Assembly (NCBI GenBank): GCA_024195265.1
Contig: JAJLRJ010000006.1
Span: 17,577,141-17,641,140, forward strand
From: Dendrophyllia cribrosa
Lineage: Eukaryota > Cnidaria > Anthozoa > Scleractinia > Dendrophylliidae
DNA: 64,000 bases
Direction: 5' to 3'
The notes under the pieces were generated by a model. The model was not told the origin of the DNA. It saw only the letters and a list, made by a program, of their open reading frames with translations, and ran no database searches. Numbering within the stretch: the first letter of the stretch is position 1; each line of letters starts with the position of its first letter. This document shows, in pieces, positions 21,735 to 31,940 of the stretch. The position numbers and the translations under genes were made by a program.

Positions 21735-22090
21735 AGGAGCTATAAAAGAATGGTGTTTTGTCGTATAAACTATTTAGTGAAATTTATTGCCAAACTCAAG
21801 ATTTTAGGACGCAAAAAAAAATGCTTTGTGTTTGCTGTAAGGTTCCCAGGATGTACACTTAATAATAATCACAGATAAATGTTCTAATAAACGTGTACGG
21901 GATTTTAGATTTTCCCGTACACGTTTTTTAGAACATTTATCTATGATTATTATTATTAAGTGTAGAGCAGTCGTTTTTATTTAATGCCAAACATCCTGGA
22001 ACTTTTACAGCAAACACACTGCACCTTGCGTTTGGCCAAACAAATCACTGTAAAAGTTTATACAACAAAAACACCATTTTTTTACCTCCA
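21735..22090. repeat. Foldback MITE with perfect inner palindrome
   Basis: Inner arms 21854-21901 and 21913-21964 are complementary (AACGTGTACGGGA against TCCCGTACACGTT). Outer parts also pair: AATGGTGTTTTGTCGTATAAA near 21750 with TTTATACAACAAAAACACCATT near 22056, and GTTTGCTGTAAGGTTCC with GGAACTTTTACAGCAAAC. The whole ~350 bp is a foldback element without coding capacity. Confidence 0.8.
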
Positions 22091-22950
22091 AGGAAATATC
22101 AACGAAATATTGTTTATGTGTTTGAAATTCAGATGCATGTAAGAAACGGTGAGGTGGAATACCTTCTTTGTATTAATGTAATATTCTCAGTAGTAAAGAA
22201 TCGTGAGATATCATGAACCGATCAAATAAAGTAGTTTGGAAAGAAAACGAAGTTTACAAATAAACGGTGATTGGATATGAATGATGTGTATGAACTAGCT
22301 GTTTGCAAGATCATCCTAGATTTTTTTTTGTTCGTTGGATTTCTTTTCGATTTCGGTCTCGCTCAGAACCGCAGTCTTCGCTTTCTCGCAGTCAAAAAGT
22401 TAACCAGAGACTTTTACTTTGACAATAATCTGAGGCAAATGAAATGAGTATGGGGGACGGGCCGGTTCCTAGGAGGCTAGGTGTTTTCTGGGCTAAGTTT
22501 GCTCAACAAATAAACCAAATATCATCATCTCTTTCACTGATCTCAGTCTCCAACTCTCTCTGCACCTTGAAATCGCTCTGCATTTTGCATGCAGTAAGAT
22601 TACAATACAGGCGCGTAGCTACTTGTACGCAAAACGCATTTGCGTACCTCGTAAAACCCAAAAAAATAAAGAATGCACAGGCTAAAATGTGCGATATGCT
22701 CACTGCCAAAAAACAATGATTTGCGTTCCTCATGAAATTTTCTGGCTACGCGACCAAAAAAATAAAGTTTCTGTATTTCTCAAACATTGTTTATCGGGTT
22801 AGGATTTTTGGGGAAAACAACAGTAAATTCAATAAACGATAACGCACCGGCGTTAGTAACAATAAGTTAACATGACCATTGTTCTCAATCTATTAAGAAT
22901 CTGGCACATGGCAAACCACTACCACTAAATCGGACATCCCTAATGTGACT
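22091..22950. other. Non-coding interval
   Basis: No gene or family-level repeat recognised before the third SINE copy. Confidence 0.4.
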
Positions 22951-22954
22951 GCGC

Positions 22955-23158
22955 GATGCAGTTATGAGTCATATGTGTTAAGTTATTTGGCTGTGTGACC
23001 GCGCGATGCGGTTCCGGTCTAAGCCCACATTTCACCCTTGCTCGCCACAGAGTTCTAGTAGCTCAGTGGTAGAGCATCCGACTAGATCACGGAGGGTCGT
23101 GGGTTCGAATCCCATCTGGAACTCGGAATTTTTTTGAGTTAAGATGCTATTTCGTTTG

Positions 23159-23198
<40 letters not shown>

Positions 23199-23205
23199 AC
23201 AATTA
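22955..23205 (+). mobile_element. tRNA-derived SINE copy 3 with (TTA)n tail
   Basis: Contains the 71-base tRNA-like head at 23052-23122 with intact A and B boxes, preceded by the same 5' flank (TTATTTGGCTGTGTGACCGC, GCCCACATTTCACCCTTGCT) seen upstream of copy 1. The body is shorter than in copies 1 and 2 and runs into a (TTA)n tract at 23161-23195. LINE material starts directly behind the tail. Confidence 0.75.
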
Positions 23206-23220
23206 AAACACCCTTTTCTA

Positions 23221-24000
23221 TTTTATAAGAACTCTGCCCGATATTCAGGATCTGCTTGAGCCACTGGAGAACGCAATATCTTGTGTTCTCATCCCTGCCA
23301 TTACAGAACGGCAGTGTGGCCAGCTTGACAGGGAAGTACTAGCATCACGAGCTCAGTTGGGTGGCCTGGGACTGAGCAATCCATGTCAAGATGCTCATCG
23401 TGAGTATACGTCATCAGTAAGAGTGACCACGCCCCTCGTTGAGCAGATCGTGTCTCAGACGCATCAACTTCCGAATGACTCTGATAAAATCAGCACAACA
23501 TGAAGTGAGAAGAGAGCGAGACAAGGATCTCGAAGACAGGGCGGAGAGATTAAAGGAGATTGCACCAGAGAAGACCCGGCGTGCACTAGATCTGGCTACG
23601 GAAAAAAGGATCGTCGATGTGGCTCACAGTGCTTCCTCTCAAAGAGCTGGGGTTCAACCTTAACAAAAGGCAGTTTCGTGATGGGATCATGCTACGCTAT
23701 GACTGGCCAATTAACGACATACCATCAACGTGCGTGTGCGGGGAAAGCGTTTACCGTCGACCACGCCATGATCTGTAAGAAGGGCGGTTTTGTCATCCAG
23801 AGACATAATGAGCTCAGAGACCTTGATAAAGAAAGGAGAAGATTATGCGAAAACAATTTCATGGATCCGTGCAAGAATATCTTTTGCACTTTTAAGATCT
23901 GCACTGATTTGTCTGAGAGGGTCACGGACTGCAAAGAGAGCATCTTGGGACTTTAGAAGTGCAGACATAGATATAGAGACTGCCGAAGGAGCTATTAATT
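23221..24000 (+). pseudogene. C-terminal fragment of a non-LTR retrotransposon-type polyprotein
   Basis: Several frames in turn give a recognisable C-terminal region: PAITERQCGQLDREVLASR and GGLGLSNPCQ (23290-23390), a Lys/Glu-rich helix (23510-23620), and a zinc-like block with CVCG / [14 protein letters not shown] and IQRHNELRDL (23735-23825). These motifs lie after the reverse transcriptase in many invertebrate retroelements. At least three frameshifts and a stop are present, and the RT palm is missing. A dead 3' fragment; the exact clade is not decided. Confidence 0.6.
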
Positions 24001-24002
24001 AG

Positions 24003-24657
24003 ATCATTTATTTGTAAATTATTATTTTTATGAATTCTTTTAATTAGAAATTTTTTTAGAAATGAATACTTCTTAAATCACGTACACAAGAATGATATTT
24101 CTTATATTTCGTATATAAATATGTATATATATATATTTCTCTTAATAAGTTTTCTTTTTTTAACTAGGGTTTTTAATATTTTGTAAACATTGTAAATTAG
24201 TGGTTGATGATTATTAAAATGACTTGTTACTATTAAATTTATTAAAAAAATTAAAACACCCTTTTAAGCCACCTTAAATAGACGTAAAGTTATAGTAATC
24301 TTTTTGTTAAGCCTCACTGCATCTATATATATATATATCACTATCTATATCACTGCATCTATGGTTGACTAATTAAACTTGTTATCCAGGGCCAAGCAGG
24401 GTGCAGATTGACAAGCTTCTTTCTCACTCAGGGTTTTCTTTCTTTCTTATGAAAATTTAGTTTTAACAAGCATATTTTGATCGTTATTTTTGGGAAATAT
24501 TTGGTGTCATGTTAAATATTCATCCACTTTTATGAAATGCAAAGCTCGAAATTCACTCAATTAAATTTTAAATCAATGTTAGTTTTCTAATTTCCCCTAA
24601 TTTAGCTTGTTGGAGCATGACAGGTTTATAAAAGTCTAATTACCTTGATTTTCTAGG
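24003..24657. other. AT-rich non-coding interval
   Basis: Very AT-rich, with (TA)n at 24120-24142 and 24325-24340. Nothing coding is recognised. Confidence 0.5.
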
Positions 24658-24870
24658 ATACTGGCCCGGTTGTTCAAAAGCAGGGTTAAACTAACCTCTG
24701 GTTAGGCTTAACCGGAGGTTAAATTTATTAACTGCGGGTTTGTTAACCCGAGGTTGAAATTGCGTTGTTCAAAGCCCGGTTAGAGGACCGGTTAGTTAAC
24801 ATCGGGTTAACCGCAGCTAACCCGCGGTTAGTATCCCATAATACTCTACGTTGTTTGTTTTGACGGAAAA
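24658..24870 (+). repeat. Harbinger-type terminal/subterminal repeat region
   Basis: Dense GGTTAA / TTAACC motifs in both orientations and a repeated GGTTGTTCAAA-GC string (24668 and ~24762) precede the ATG of the Myb/MADF-like gene. The same architecture (GGTTCCTGAAAAGC, repeated, with TAATCG motifs) precedes the Harbinger gene at 60.2 kb. Such regions bind the accessory protein and the transposase in this superfamily. Confidence 0.6.
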
Positions 24871-25284
24871 ATGGCTTCCGTCACATCACGTAAGGCTAGA
24901 AAACAAAACTTCAACGTTTCAGAAATTTAAGTTTTAACAGAAAAAGTCGAGGAAAATTTATTCGTGCTGCAAAGCAAATTCACTAACAGTGTTACAAACA
25001 CAAAAAAGAATAAAATATGGGACGGAATTACTGTCGCAGTAAATGCAGTTGGCGTGGAAAGTCGGACAAGAGACGAAGTCCGCGAAAAGTGGAAAAATTT
25101 GCATTCAGCAGCCAAGAAAGAATTCGCGGGCTTCAAAAAAGAAAGCCGTAAAACTGGTTGGAGACCTGCACCAAGAGTGCCATCAGAAAACACCACCAAA
25201 ATTATTGAATTGTTTAAAGACATGCCGTCGTTTTCCGGTCTCGAGGGTTTCGAGAGTAAAGGTAAGCTGAAATTAAGCCGCTAA
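24871..25284 (+). pseudogene. Harbinger Myb/MADF-like protein, exon 1
   Basis: Starts MASVTSRKARKQNFNVSE in good ATG context, then a stop TAA at ~24928, after which the same frame continues as a Myb/SANT-like domain: IWDGITVAVNAVG and TRDEVREKWKNLHSAAKKEF. This is the trihelix/zeste-like accessory protein found with Harbinger nucleases. The exon probably ends near the GTAAGC at 25261. The C-terminal exon is likely at 27495-27951, across a BEL/Pao-like insertion. The early stop suggests a pseudogene; no nuclease partner of this copy is present in the window. Confidence 0.65.
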
Positions 25285-25739
25285 AATAATTAGCTTATGC
25301 AAAGCGTTTCGTGACGTTTAGTATCACTTTATGTATTACAGCTAAGTAAAACTTCATTGTTAAATTTTGTAAAATACCAAAACATTATCTATTATTTAGC
25401 TTGAATGAGCTTTGACTTTTCTTCGCTCCAAGGTTCTCCACGCTACTGTTGACGTAATTTAAATGGCGCAAAAACCATTTCAAAACTAATGAAGTTTACA
25501 CGATAAGCGGCGTTTTAAATATGGCACCCGTTGCACTAACTTCGAAGCCGAATTTCCATACCTTTGTTTTCTTTCGTAATTTTTTTTCAGGGTCTAAAGC
25601 TGATTGCTTACACACAGACGTCTGCAATAAGACACTCAAGCCAGTGTAATGCCTATGTTTTGCACTCCGTGTCGCAAGTATGAGAATTAATTTCACAAAA
25701 GTGTTGATTAACTCCCAAGGGAAGATCTAAACTATAAAA

Positions 25740-27390
25740 ACGCTAGACTAAGCCTTCAACGTTGTAAAAAATCAGAAGATAGTCAACCAGAATTGTGAGT
25801 ATAGCATTGTACATTTAATTTTATATTTAGTTGAACATTGTAAATAATACCATATTCTTTATTTTTTAAGTTTGACTCTTCACATGAATTAAAAGATTCT
25901 CAGAGTGCAAAAATTGGTGTCTACTCTTCTTGGATACGACAGCTGGTGTCTGCTCTTCGTCCTGGATACGACATATATCCAATTCAGTCAAAGATTCTGA
26001 ACAAGAGAAGAGCAGTTGCCAAGAAAATCCACAAGCTCACCTATTTTGAAGTCAACAGCTTACGAACCGCCAAGGAAAAGTCGCAAGCAGAAGCTCGACA
26101 AGTGGCAGTGAAAACTCAAGACCTCAGAAATCAAGGAGCAGACAGGAATCTACAAAAGTAGCATATTTAGCAGCCAAAATGTAAAACAGTTCCCTTGTTA
26201 CTGCCGAAATACGGAAAATCAATTGAATTCAAGTTCAGAAGTTACGCAACCGGACCTTCTTCAGATGACACATTGTGTTAAACTCAGAAGAGATTATTTC
26301 ATGAAGACATTTGTATGCATTGACTACAGGATGTATATTGACCCGGAATGTACTGACTTTGTTCGAGCATTGGAAGTTTAGAACTGTTTAAAGTGAACGA
26401 TAAAGTTTGACGTATTATTAAATTTGTAGAAAAACCGAAAAAAAAACGCTTAATTTACCGCATTATTTTAAGAAGTTTGCGAACTGTGATTTCTTACGTA
26501 ATATAACAATAGTATAGAAATCAACATATCACAAGTAATTACAAGTATTTGTAAAGTAATGACAAGTATTTAGCTACGTATTTGCAATAAGCAATTAGTA
26601 ACAAGTATTTAGTTAAAAATGCCGCCTAAAGTAGACGTATCAATACTAATTGCGAAAAGAGATAGTACAATAGCCGCATTGTACGAACTTGTAGAATAAT
26701 AATAATAATAATAATAAGCTTTAAGTGTCAGAAGAATTTCACGTGCTTTACAAAGTTCAGCCCGCTAAACTATTAAGTACGCTTGAAAATGTGTACAAAG
26801 AAGTAGAAATTAAGTATAGAAGTGTCAAAAAACAGCAAGAGACAATTACGGACAGGGTAATTGAGACCGGATCCTCAGAAGAACAAATGAAAGCTAATCA
26901 ACAAGTTGGAGATAAAGTCAGAGTTGATTTTCTAAATTGCAGTGAAATCTTTGCCACCTATCAAAAATCATGCAACACCGAAAGCTCGTCACCTAAACAA
27001 GATGAGCTCGAAGCTATGTCAGCAGCGGTAACGAAATTGGCTGAAGTTTTAGGTTCTCAAAAGAACGCCAGTCAGTCAGTCAGACTTGAGAAATTGTCGG
27101 TTCCAACATGGGACGGTAATAGAAAATCTTACGCAACTTGGAAGAGCGAATTTAATTATTGGATGAATAACTATAAACAGGACGATGGACGAACAGCTGC
27201 AAAGACTTAGGAAACTCGTTTTGGTCGGATCAGGTTCGGCCGAGCAGGACAATCGAGCAGGCGTGGAAAATTCTTGACACGGAGTTTGGAGATCAAAGAA
27301 AATTAATGGACACACTGTTACTCTTCCTGGATACAACAGTTGGTGTCTGCTCTTTGTCCTGGATACGACATATATCCAATTCAGCCTAAC
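25740..27390 (+). mobile_element. BEL/Pao-like retrotransposon remnant
   Basis: A direct repeat of ~68 bases (25919-25986 and 27316-27384; shared CCTGGATACGACATATATCC) brackets a gag-like region. The repeats and an adjoining TTGGTGTCTACTCTTC-type string look like LTR-end/primer-site material. No protease, reverse transcriptase or integrase is present. The element sits between the two halves of the Harbinger Myb/MADF-like gene, so it probably inserted into an intron. Confidence 0.5.
26619..27330 (+). pseudogene. BEL/Pao-type gag fragment
   Basis: ATG at 26619 (MPPKVDVSILIAKRDSTI), interrupted by stops in a (TAA)n run at 26695-26717, continues as a coiled-coil-rich region (26725-27060) and the diagnostic KLSVPTWDGNRKSYATWKSEF block, the conserved core of BEL/Pao gag. 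A frameshift near 27190 and another near 27215 precede EQAWKILDTEFGDQRKLMD. Translation then runs straight into the repeat at 27316. Gag would form the particle; the nucleocapsid end is missing. Confidence 0.6.
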
Positions 27391-27494
27391 CCATGAAAGT
27401 CACTCTCAAGTATATAAACAGTGCACTTCACACACTAATAAATTAATAGTTATTTTTATTAAACAAACTACCACAATATATTTAGCTTTGATGA

Positions 27495-27951
27495 CTGTTT
27501 CCAGGTCCTGATGCAAAATTGCTTGCAGTCTGCTACAGGAGCAGCTGAAAGCGTTGTTGTTAATATCATTGTGGAAGAGGAAAGTGGGCAAGACGATGAT
27601 GATCTGCCATGTCTGCCCACTCCCTCAAAAAAAGATGTGAAGGAAACAAAGAAAGAAATAAGGAAGAGAAAGAAGATTACACAAGACGATGTCCTCTATG
27701 AGCAACATCAGGCCTTATTGGCCAAACAAGAAAATTTAAAGTTGAAGAAGAGGAAGTTGGAGCTGGAAATCTTTTTACTGGAACAGAGGGCAACGAGGGA
27801 GGGCCTACAGGAGCAGACTGAGCCAGTTTCTCATGATGTGACTGCTATCAGCCAAGACTGTTTTGATGCTGTTGAAAGTGCATTAATATGTCACCTATTT
27901 TTGGAATTATTTTTAAAAGCCAAGCAATATTTGTTCTTGTTGGGCATTTAA
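27495..27951 (+). CDS. Harbinger Myb/MADF-like protein, C-terminal exon
   Basis: An acceptor TGACTGTTTCCAG (27493-27505) opens a frame with an acidic segment (EEESGQDDDDLPCLP), a Lys-rich stretch (KKDVKETKKEIRKRKK) and a long helical region (YEQHQALLAKQENLKLKKRK) typical of the dimerising C-terminus of Harbinger Myb-like proteins. It stops at 27951. It matches the exon at 24.9-25.3 kb in type and strand and is separated from it by the BEL/Pao-like remnant. The right part of the Harbinger element is not seen; virus-derived sequence begins 240 bp downstream. Confidence 0.5.
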
Positions 27952-28186
27952 TTTACTTTTGAAACATTGATTCAATTATTATGAAGGAATTTATTAATTC
28001 TGTTATGAAATTGTTGAGCTGCATTGTAAATATAAGACTAAAATTGTGGTATCAACTGATGTGAGTTGATAAATTGGCCACTATAAAAGGAATATAATAA
28101 CTGGAATGACTTAGAGTGAATCAGATTGTAATTCATTCAGATGAATGGCTATAAATGCTTGAAACATTCAGTTTTGAAACTCTTTA

Positions 28187-28663
28187 TCAATACAAGCAGG
28201 CGTAGGGTTCACAAATTTTCAGATGTTTGTTGAGATAGCTTTTGAAGTTGTAGCGTTTGGTGGGCCTTCTTTTTTTGGTAATTTTGTAATCACCACCATA
28301 GAGCTCGTTATAATCAAAGGTCACACCATCCAGAGGCTCTAGGAGCCCGCAATTCTCACAGCGAAGTTCAGATGAAAACATCCTGAGGTTTAATTTACCT
28401 TCGCAGTTTTGGCAAGCTTTTATCCTTTCATTTAAAAGGGTGAAAGGTAGGTTGGGGTGGTATTGTGCCACGTGACAAAGACGCTCCTTGATGTGATGAA
28501 GGCGTTCTGGCAGGCTTGAACGCCGTATTTCCTTGTTGTAGTTGTCGAGTGAGCGTAGGAGGATAAATTTGTGTTCTTTATCCAGCTCATCGAGTTTAGC
28601 TTTGTATTTGCCTTTAGTGTCCAAGCGTCGTGCTTCAGCCAGTTGTTTAGCAAACTCCTCCAT
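28187..28663 (-). pseudogene. VLTF3-like viral late transcription factor, truncated
   Basis: 158 codons. A helical N-terminus is followed by a zinc ribbon (Cys84, Cys87 in KACQNCEG; Cys102, Cys105 in LRCENCGLL) and a basic KRRPTKRYNFKSYLNKH segment. In poxvirus A2-like late transcription factors and their relatives, a Cys4 ribbon is followed by a Tyr-x-Arg...His/Asn-x-x-x-x-Leu-Asn motif, which this matches. The family is normally longer, and here the frame stops soon after that motif, at the left junction with Harbinger DNA. The factor would switch on late capsid genes. ATG is preceded by TGTACAACA. Family call by motif only. Confidence 0.6.
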
Positions 28664-28741
28664 TGTTGTACACAGCCGTGTTGTCTATTCAATTGGGCAC
28701 ATAAGATTTATCCTTCGAAATGTAGAGGTTAAATCCAGAAT

Positions 28742-29428
28742 TTAATCTCTCAAATCGGACTTGGATGCTGCGGTGAGAAGACTTATCTTTTTTTGAAACT
28801 CTTGTTTGACTTCCTTGCGAAGTTCGTTTTTGAGTTTCTCGAGGTCTGGCGATTGTGTTTGAGTGGCAACGTCTTTTGATGCCTTCACACCATCCCTGAT
28901 TGCAGCCTTGAGTTCGTGATATTTTTCCACCTCACGAGTAATTATGGTGAATTCTGTATCACTGGTCCTCTTGTCTTCCAGAGCTTTTGAGACCAGCTCA
29001 TTGACAGAGTTGCGTTTAGCAAGGGCCAGTGTGTAGATATTCTCGTGTTTGGCTACTTTCCTCTCTAGCCGTTTGTTTGCAGTTGCAAAGCCAACTGAGG
29101 ACAGCCCGCAAAGCGTAGCAACACCGGCAAGTGCAGGGCTTGCAACAATGCCTAACCCGGTCAAGGCAGTGGCTAGGGCTCCTGATGACAGCCCAACAGA
29201 AAGCGACCCAAGTCCAACCGCCGAGTAATGAACTATTGATTGGGTCCGTTTGTATTTCTTCGCGACTTGCCTGTAGTGCTCGGCTTCGTCAGACAACTCC
29301 TTAAACAAGTCAGAGATCTTTTTGAGCCGGAAGTCTTCTGCATTGATTTGAGTGATCTCACGCATAGGGTAAAGTGATTGGGCATCACCGTATTCAGGGG
29401 CCGATGGCAGCACGTTCGCAGAACTCAT
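28742..29428 (-). CDS. Membrane/coiled-coil protein of the virus block, function unknown
   Basis: 228 codons, uninterrupted. The N-terminus carries SLYPMREITQINAEDFRLKK; residues ~64-117 form two long hydrophobic helices rich in Gly/Ala/Ser with a glycine turn (a hairpin membrane segment), and the rest is charged helix with coiled-coil character. From memory, similar proteins accompany related virus-like blocks in other cnidarians, but I know no function. It is flanked by the VLTF3-like gene (79 bp downstream) and the penton-like gene (34 bp upstream) on the same strand. The promoter TATATATACACACATCTGCC lies just before ATG. A virion membrane or core protein is a guess. Confidence 0.65.
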   Translation of the reverse strand: MSSANVLPSAPEYGDAQSLYPMREITQINAEDFRLKKISDLFKELSDEAEHYRQVAKKYKRTQSIVHYSAVGLGSLSVGLSSGALATALTGLGIVASPALAGVATLCGLSSVGFATANKRLERKVAKHENIYTLALAKRNSVNELVSKALEDKRTSDTEFTIITREVEKYHELKAAIRDGVKASKDVATQTQSPDLEKLKNELRKEVKQEFQKKISLLTAASKSDLRD

Positions 29429-29462
29429 GGCAGATGTGTGTATATATATGGCTTTATGTTTT
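29429..29462 (-). promoter_or_regulatory. TATATATAC-type promoter of the membrane-protein gene
   Basis: On the minus strand, CCATATATATACACACATC ends a few bases before the ATG at 29428. The same short TATATA-ATG arrangement precedes most genes of the block. Confidence 0.5.
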
Positions 29463-30149
29463 TTAATTTATTTCTACTTCAAATTCAAAGGGCATGTCAT
29501 TGAAGTCGAAGAGGTCATTGTTCTCATCCCTCACTGACAGTGATATGCTGTTTACATAGTCGCCAGAGGAGGTGTCACGCAAGACGTTCTGTTGTGTTGA
29601 TTCGTAAAAAACCTTCTCAAAGGGTTTTCCACGAACATCAAACCGAGCCAAAACTGTCGAAGGCTTACCATTGAGGAGGTTTTGTTCTTTATCGACCAGA
29701 TCACAGTGGATGAAGTAAGTGCTTGGTGCCCTCAAACGCTTGACGAATGATATTGGAAATATCAATTTAGAACTTATACCAAGCAGTTCGGTTAAATCGT
29801 GATCTAGTTTCACCTCTTCCGGATATCCTTTGGTAATGACCATTGAGCCAAATGGTGTGTCTGTCTCAGTTTCTAATTTATACTTGGCCAAGGAGGGGTG
29901 AGAGAATAGGTTTTCTAATTCTTTTGCCATAGACTCAAGAGTGTAATGCCCTGGAAGAAGTCTCCTGACAGTTCCTTCTTTACTCCCATTATTATCTCTA
30001 AACAATGTTATCTCTTCTCTTTGTTTCAAAGTATCCCACGAGTTGTAAATCGAGCAAGAGATAAGCTGGATGTAACTCGGTTTCAGAAGCGGGTGATCGA
30101 AGTAGATCGTGTGAGGATTCGAAGACGCGAGGATTGTTAGCAAAACCAT
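29463..30149 (-). CDS. Penton-like minor capsid protein
   Basis: 228 codons, uninterrupted. It shows the pattern of penton-like minor capsid proteins of polinton-like and adenovirus-related viruses: an N-terminal strand region (TIYFDHPLLKPSYIQL), LLPGHYTLESMAKELENL, a central DLTELLGIS block, and a C-terminal SISLSVRDENNDLFDFNDM strand pair ending in EFEVEIN. The protein would plug the capsid vertices. Part of this gene (30028-30121) recurs in diverged form at 37.6-37.8 kb inside a transposon. ATG preceded by TATATGCAATC. The fold call is by motif layout and gene context; a structure prediction would decide. Confidence 0.6.
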   Translation of the reverse strand: MVLLTILASSNPHTIYFDHPLLKPSYIQLISCSIYNSWDTLKQREEITLFRDNNGSKEGTVRRLLPGHYTLESMAKELENLFSHPSLAKYKLETETDTPFGSMVITKGYPEEVKLDHDLTELLGISSKLIFPISFVKRLRAPSTYFIHCDLVDKEQNLLNGKPSTVLARFDVRGKPFEKVFYESTQQNVLRDTSSGDYVNSISLSVRDENNDLFDFNDMPFEFEVEIN

Positions 30150-30201
30150 GATTGCATATATAAAAACATACTTTTAAAAAAATATAAATATATATACAAT
30201 C
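30150..30201. promoter_or_regulatory. Bidirectional promoter between penton-like and unknown gene
   Basis: The 52-bp gap between two divergent ATGs is almost pure A/T and has TATATGCAATC before the minus gene and TATATATACAATC before the plus gene, i.e. one TATA-type element per direction. Confidence 0.55.
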
Positions 30202-31931
30202 ATGTTTGACAGGCGTCACGGTGGATTCAACCCCAACCCGCTCCCGTTTTATTCTCCTCCAAATACTCTTCAGCCAAGGTATATCAGCAAACAACAGCCC
30301 ACAGTAGATCCTGAAATGGCTTGGATGAGTTCGCCGGAGGCTGCCAGGCTCTCTGCTGCTGCCAAGGCCAAGGCGATATCAGACTTCAAAACGCGTTTCC
30401 CAAATGCGGATATGTCAAAGTTTAGAATAGAAGTATGCTTTTCATAGAGGGCCCAGGCTCATGGGCGCTCATGGGCGCTCGTTTCAGACATAGAGCCAAA
30501 GCATTGGACTCAAGCCATGAAAGACGCCTTGGGCCTACACCAAGATGGAGGCTTCCCAAATCAGTTATCATTGAATAGGGGTCCAATCACAAAACTAATT
30601 CCGGCCGTTGAGTTTTCAAAAACAATAAGCAAACAAATGTCAGTTGGCGATGTCTTGGACAATGAGTACAAGATCTACGTAACGCCAACAGAGTTCTTCT
30701 CAACCAAGTTCAGGGAGATTTTCAAGGACTCACAGATTAAATTCACTTAATCTAAGTACGCAAGGAAGTGGCTTGGCGGGCCAAGCATTTCTTTCTGGCC
30801 ACAGCAGCTAAACTTTGCTTTGTGGTGCGCGACAACAGGCTCTGGGATCTCTCGCGATATTCTGTTCCCCTCCTCCCTAGACCTCACCCCGCAGCTCAGG
30901 TCTTTTTATCTGTTCCACGTCTATTTCACAACAAGACGAATCCTCTATGAGTTGGGCGGGATACAGAGTTTCTCCGCTCTGCCCAGCGATCCAACATTCA
31001 ATCAGCAAGAAAACAAATACGACATCCCCTCTTACAACAGGATATGTGCGGAGTTCGGTGTCGCCCCAAGCACTGACTTCCGTTTCACATTCGGTAAAAA
31101 CCATGGCCTTGGCAGTGTTTACATTTGGATCGCATATGAACAGCATAGTCCTGTCGATTACACCTACCCCGACCCCGATCTAGCTTTGTTCGACGATAAG
31201 CGCGTAACAGACAGAAATGACCCGAATTACAAAGGCTAACGGAATTTCTTACATTCTCAATGGCCCCTCGGCTAACCAGTTCGAGCACTTTGTCCCAAAG
31301 CTCTCACAGGGGTTAACACAAGCAGGCCTATCGCGAATGAATCAGTCAATCGAGGCCTTTGTCTGCTGTGTCCTTGGCGCTCAGGTGAACACGCGAAGCA
31401 GCATTCTTGGTGCAGGCGGGCGGGCCAAGGAGACGCAGAGTGATTTTCTAGTCCTCATGGAAGACACAATCAGAACGCCAGACATTTCCAAGAGCGTACA
31501 GCGTTTTCAGCTAGCCATCCAAGAGGCAAAGGTGCGTTTGGACTTTGCAGTGGCACCCGGATGCTGGCTAATGCCGTCACGCATGGTTATCAACACAGAG
31601 AGCGTGGTTGCGTACAATAACTAGTTGAAGGAGGCAACTCAAGGGATGAAGCTGGGAGTGAACAATGATGTTAATGTGGGGACAAAAAAAGCCTCACTTC
31701 ACCTCATGGATGGTGGACCAACAAAGATTAATCCACCAAACAGCCATCCATCAAACCCGATACATAGAGGCTACACAGGCACAGGGCGCGCCAGCCCCAA
31801 CCACAAGCAGAACACCATATCCCACGCCAACCACAAGCGCGCCAGCACAACCCGACCTGCATCACGTAAACAAGGCACTCATAGCTGTGAGTGCGCTTGC
31901 TTTGGCAGGCCCTATCGTTTGGTTTAGATAA
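30202..31931 (+). pseudogene. Large conserved virus-block protein with C-terminal membrane anchor, unknown
   Basis: The remnant spans ~575 codons from MFDRRHGGFNPNPLPF. The first 1,040 bases are one frame with stops at 30445 (TAG) and 30748 (TAA); a frameshift near 31220 leads to the next part, which has TAG at 31622; another frameshift near 31775 leads to a Pro/Thr-rich linker and a C-terminal transmembrane segment (KALIAVSALALAGPIVWF). A 10-base tandem duplication (GGGCGCTCAT) lies at 30461-30480. Two halves are apparent: an N-terminal part with WPQQLNFALWC and a C-terminal part with SRMNQSIEAFVCC. Its size and position beside capsid genes suggest a structural protein; no function is known to me. 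Confidence 0.6.
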
Positions 31932-31940
31932 GCGCAAATC

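Noticed and set aside
28432..28692. Second minus-strand ORF overlapping the VLTF3-like gene
   Set aside because: Out-of-frame shadow; the zinc-ribbon frame is the one with family motifs.
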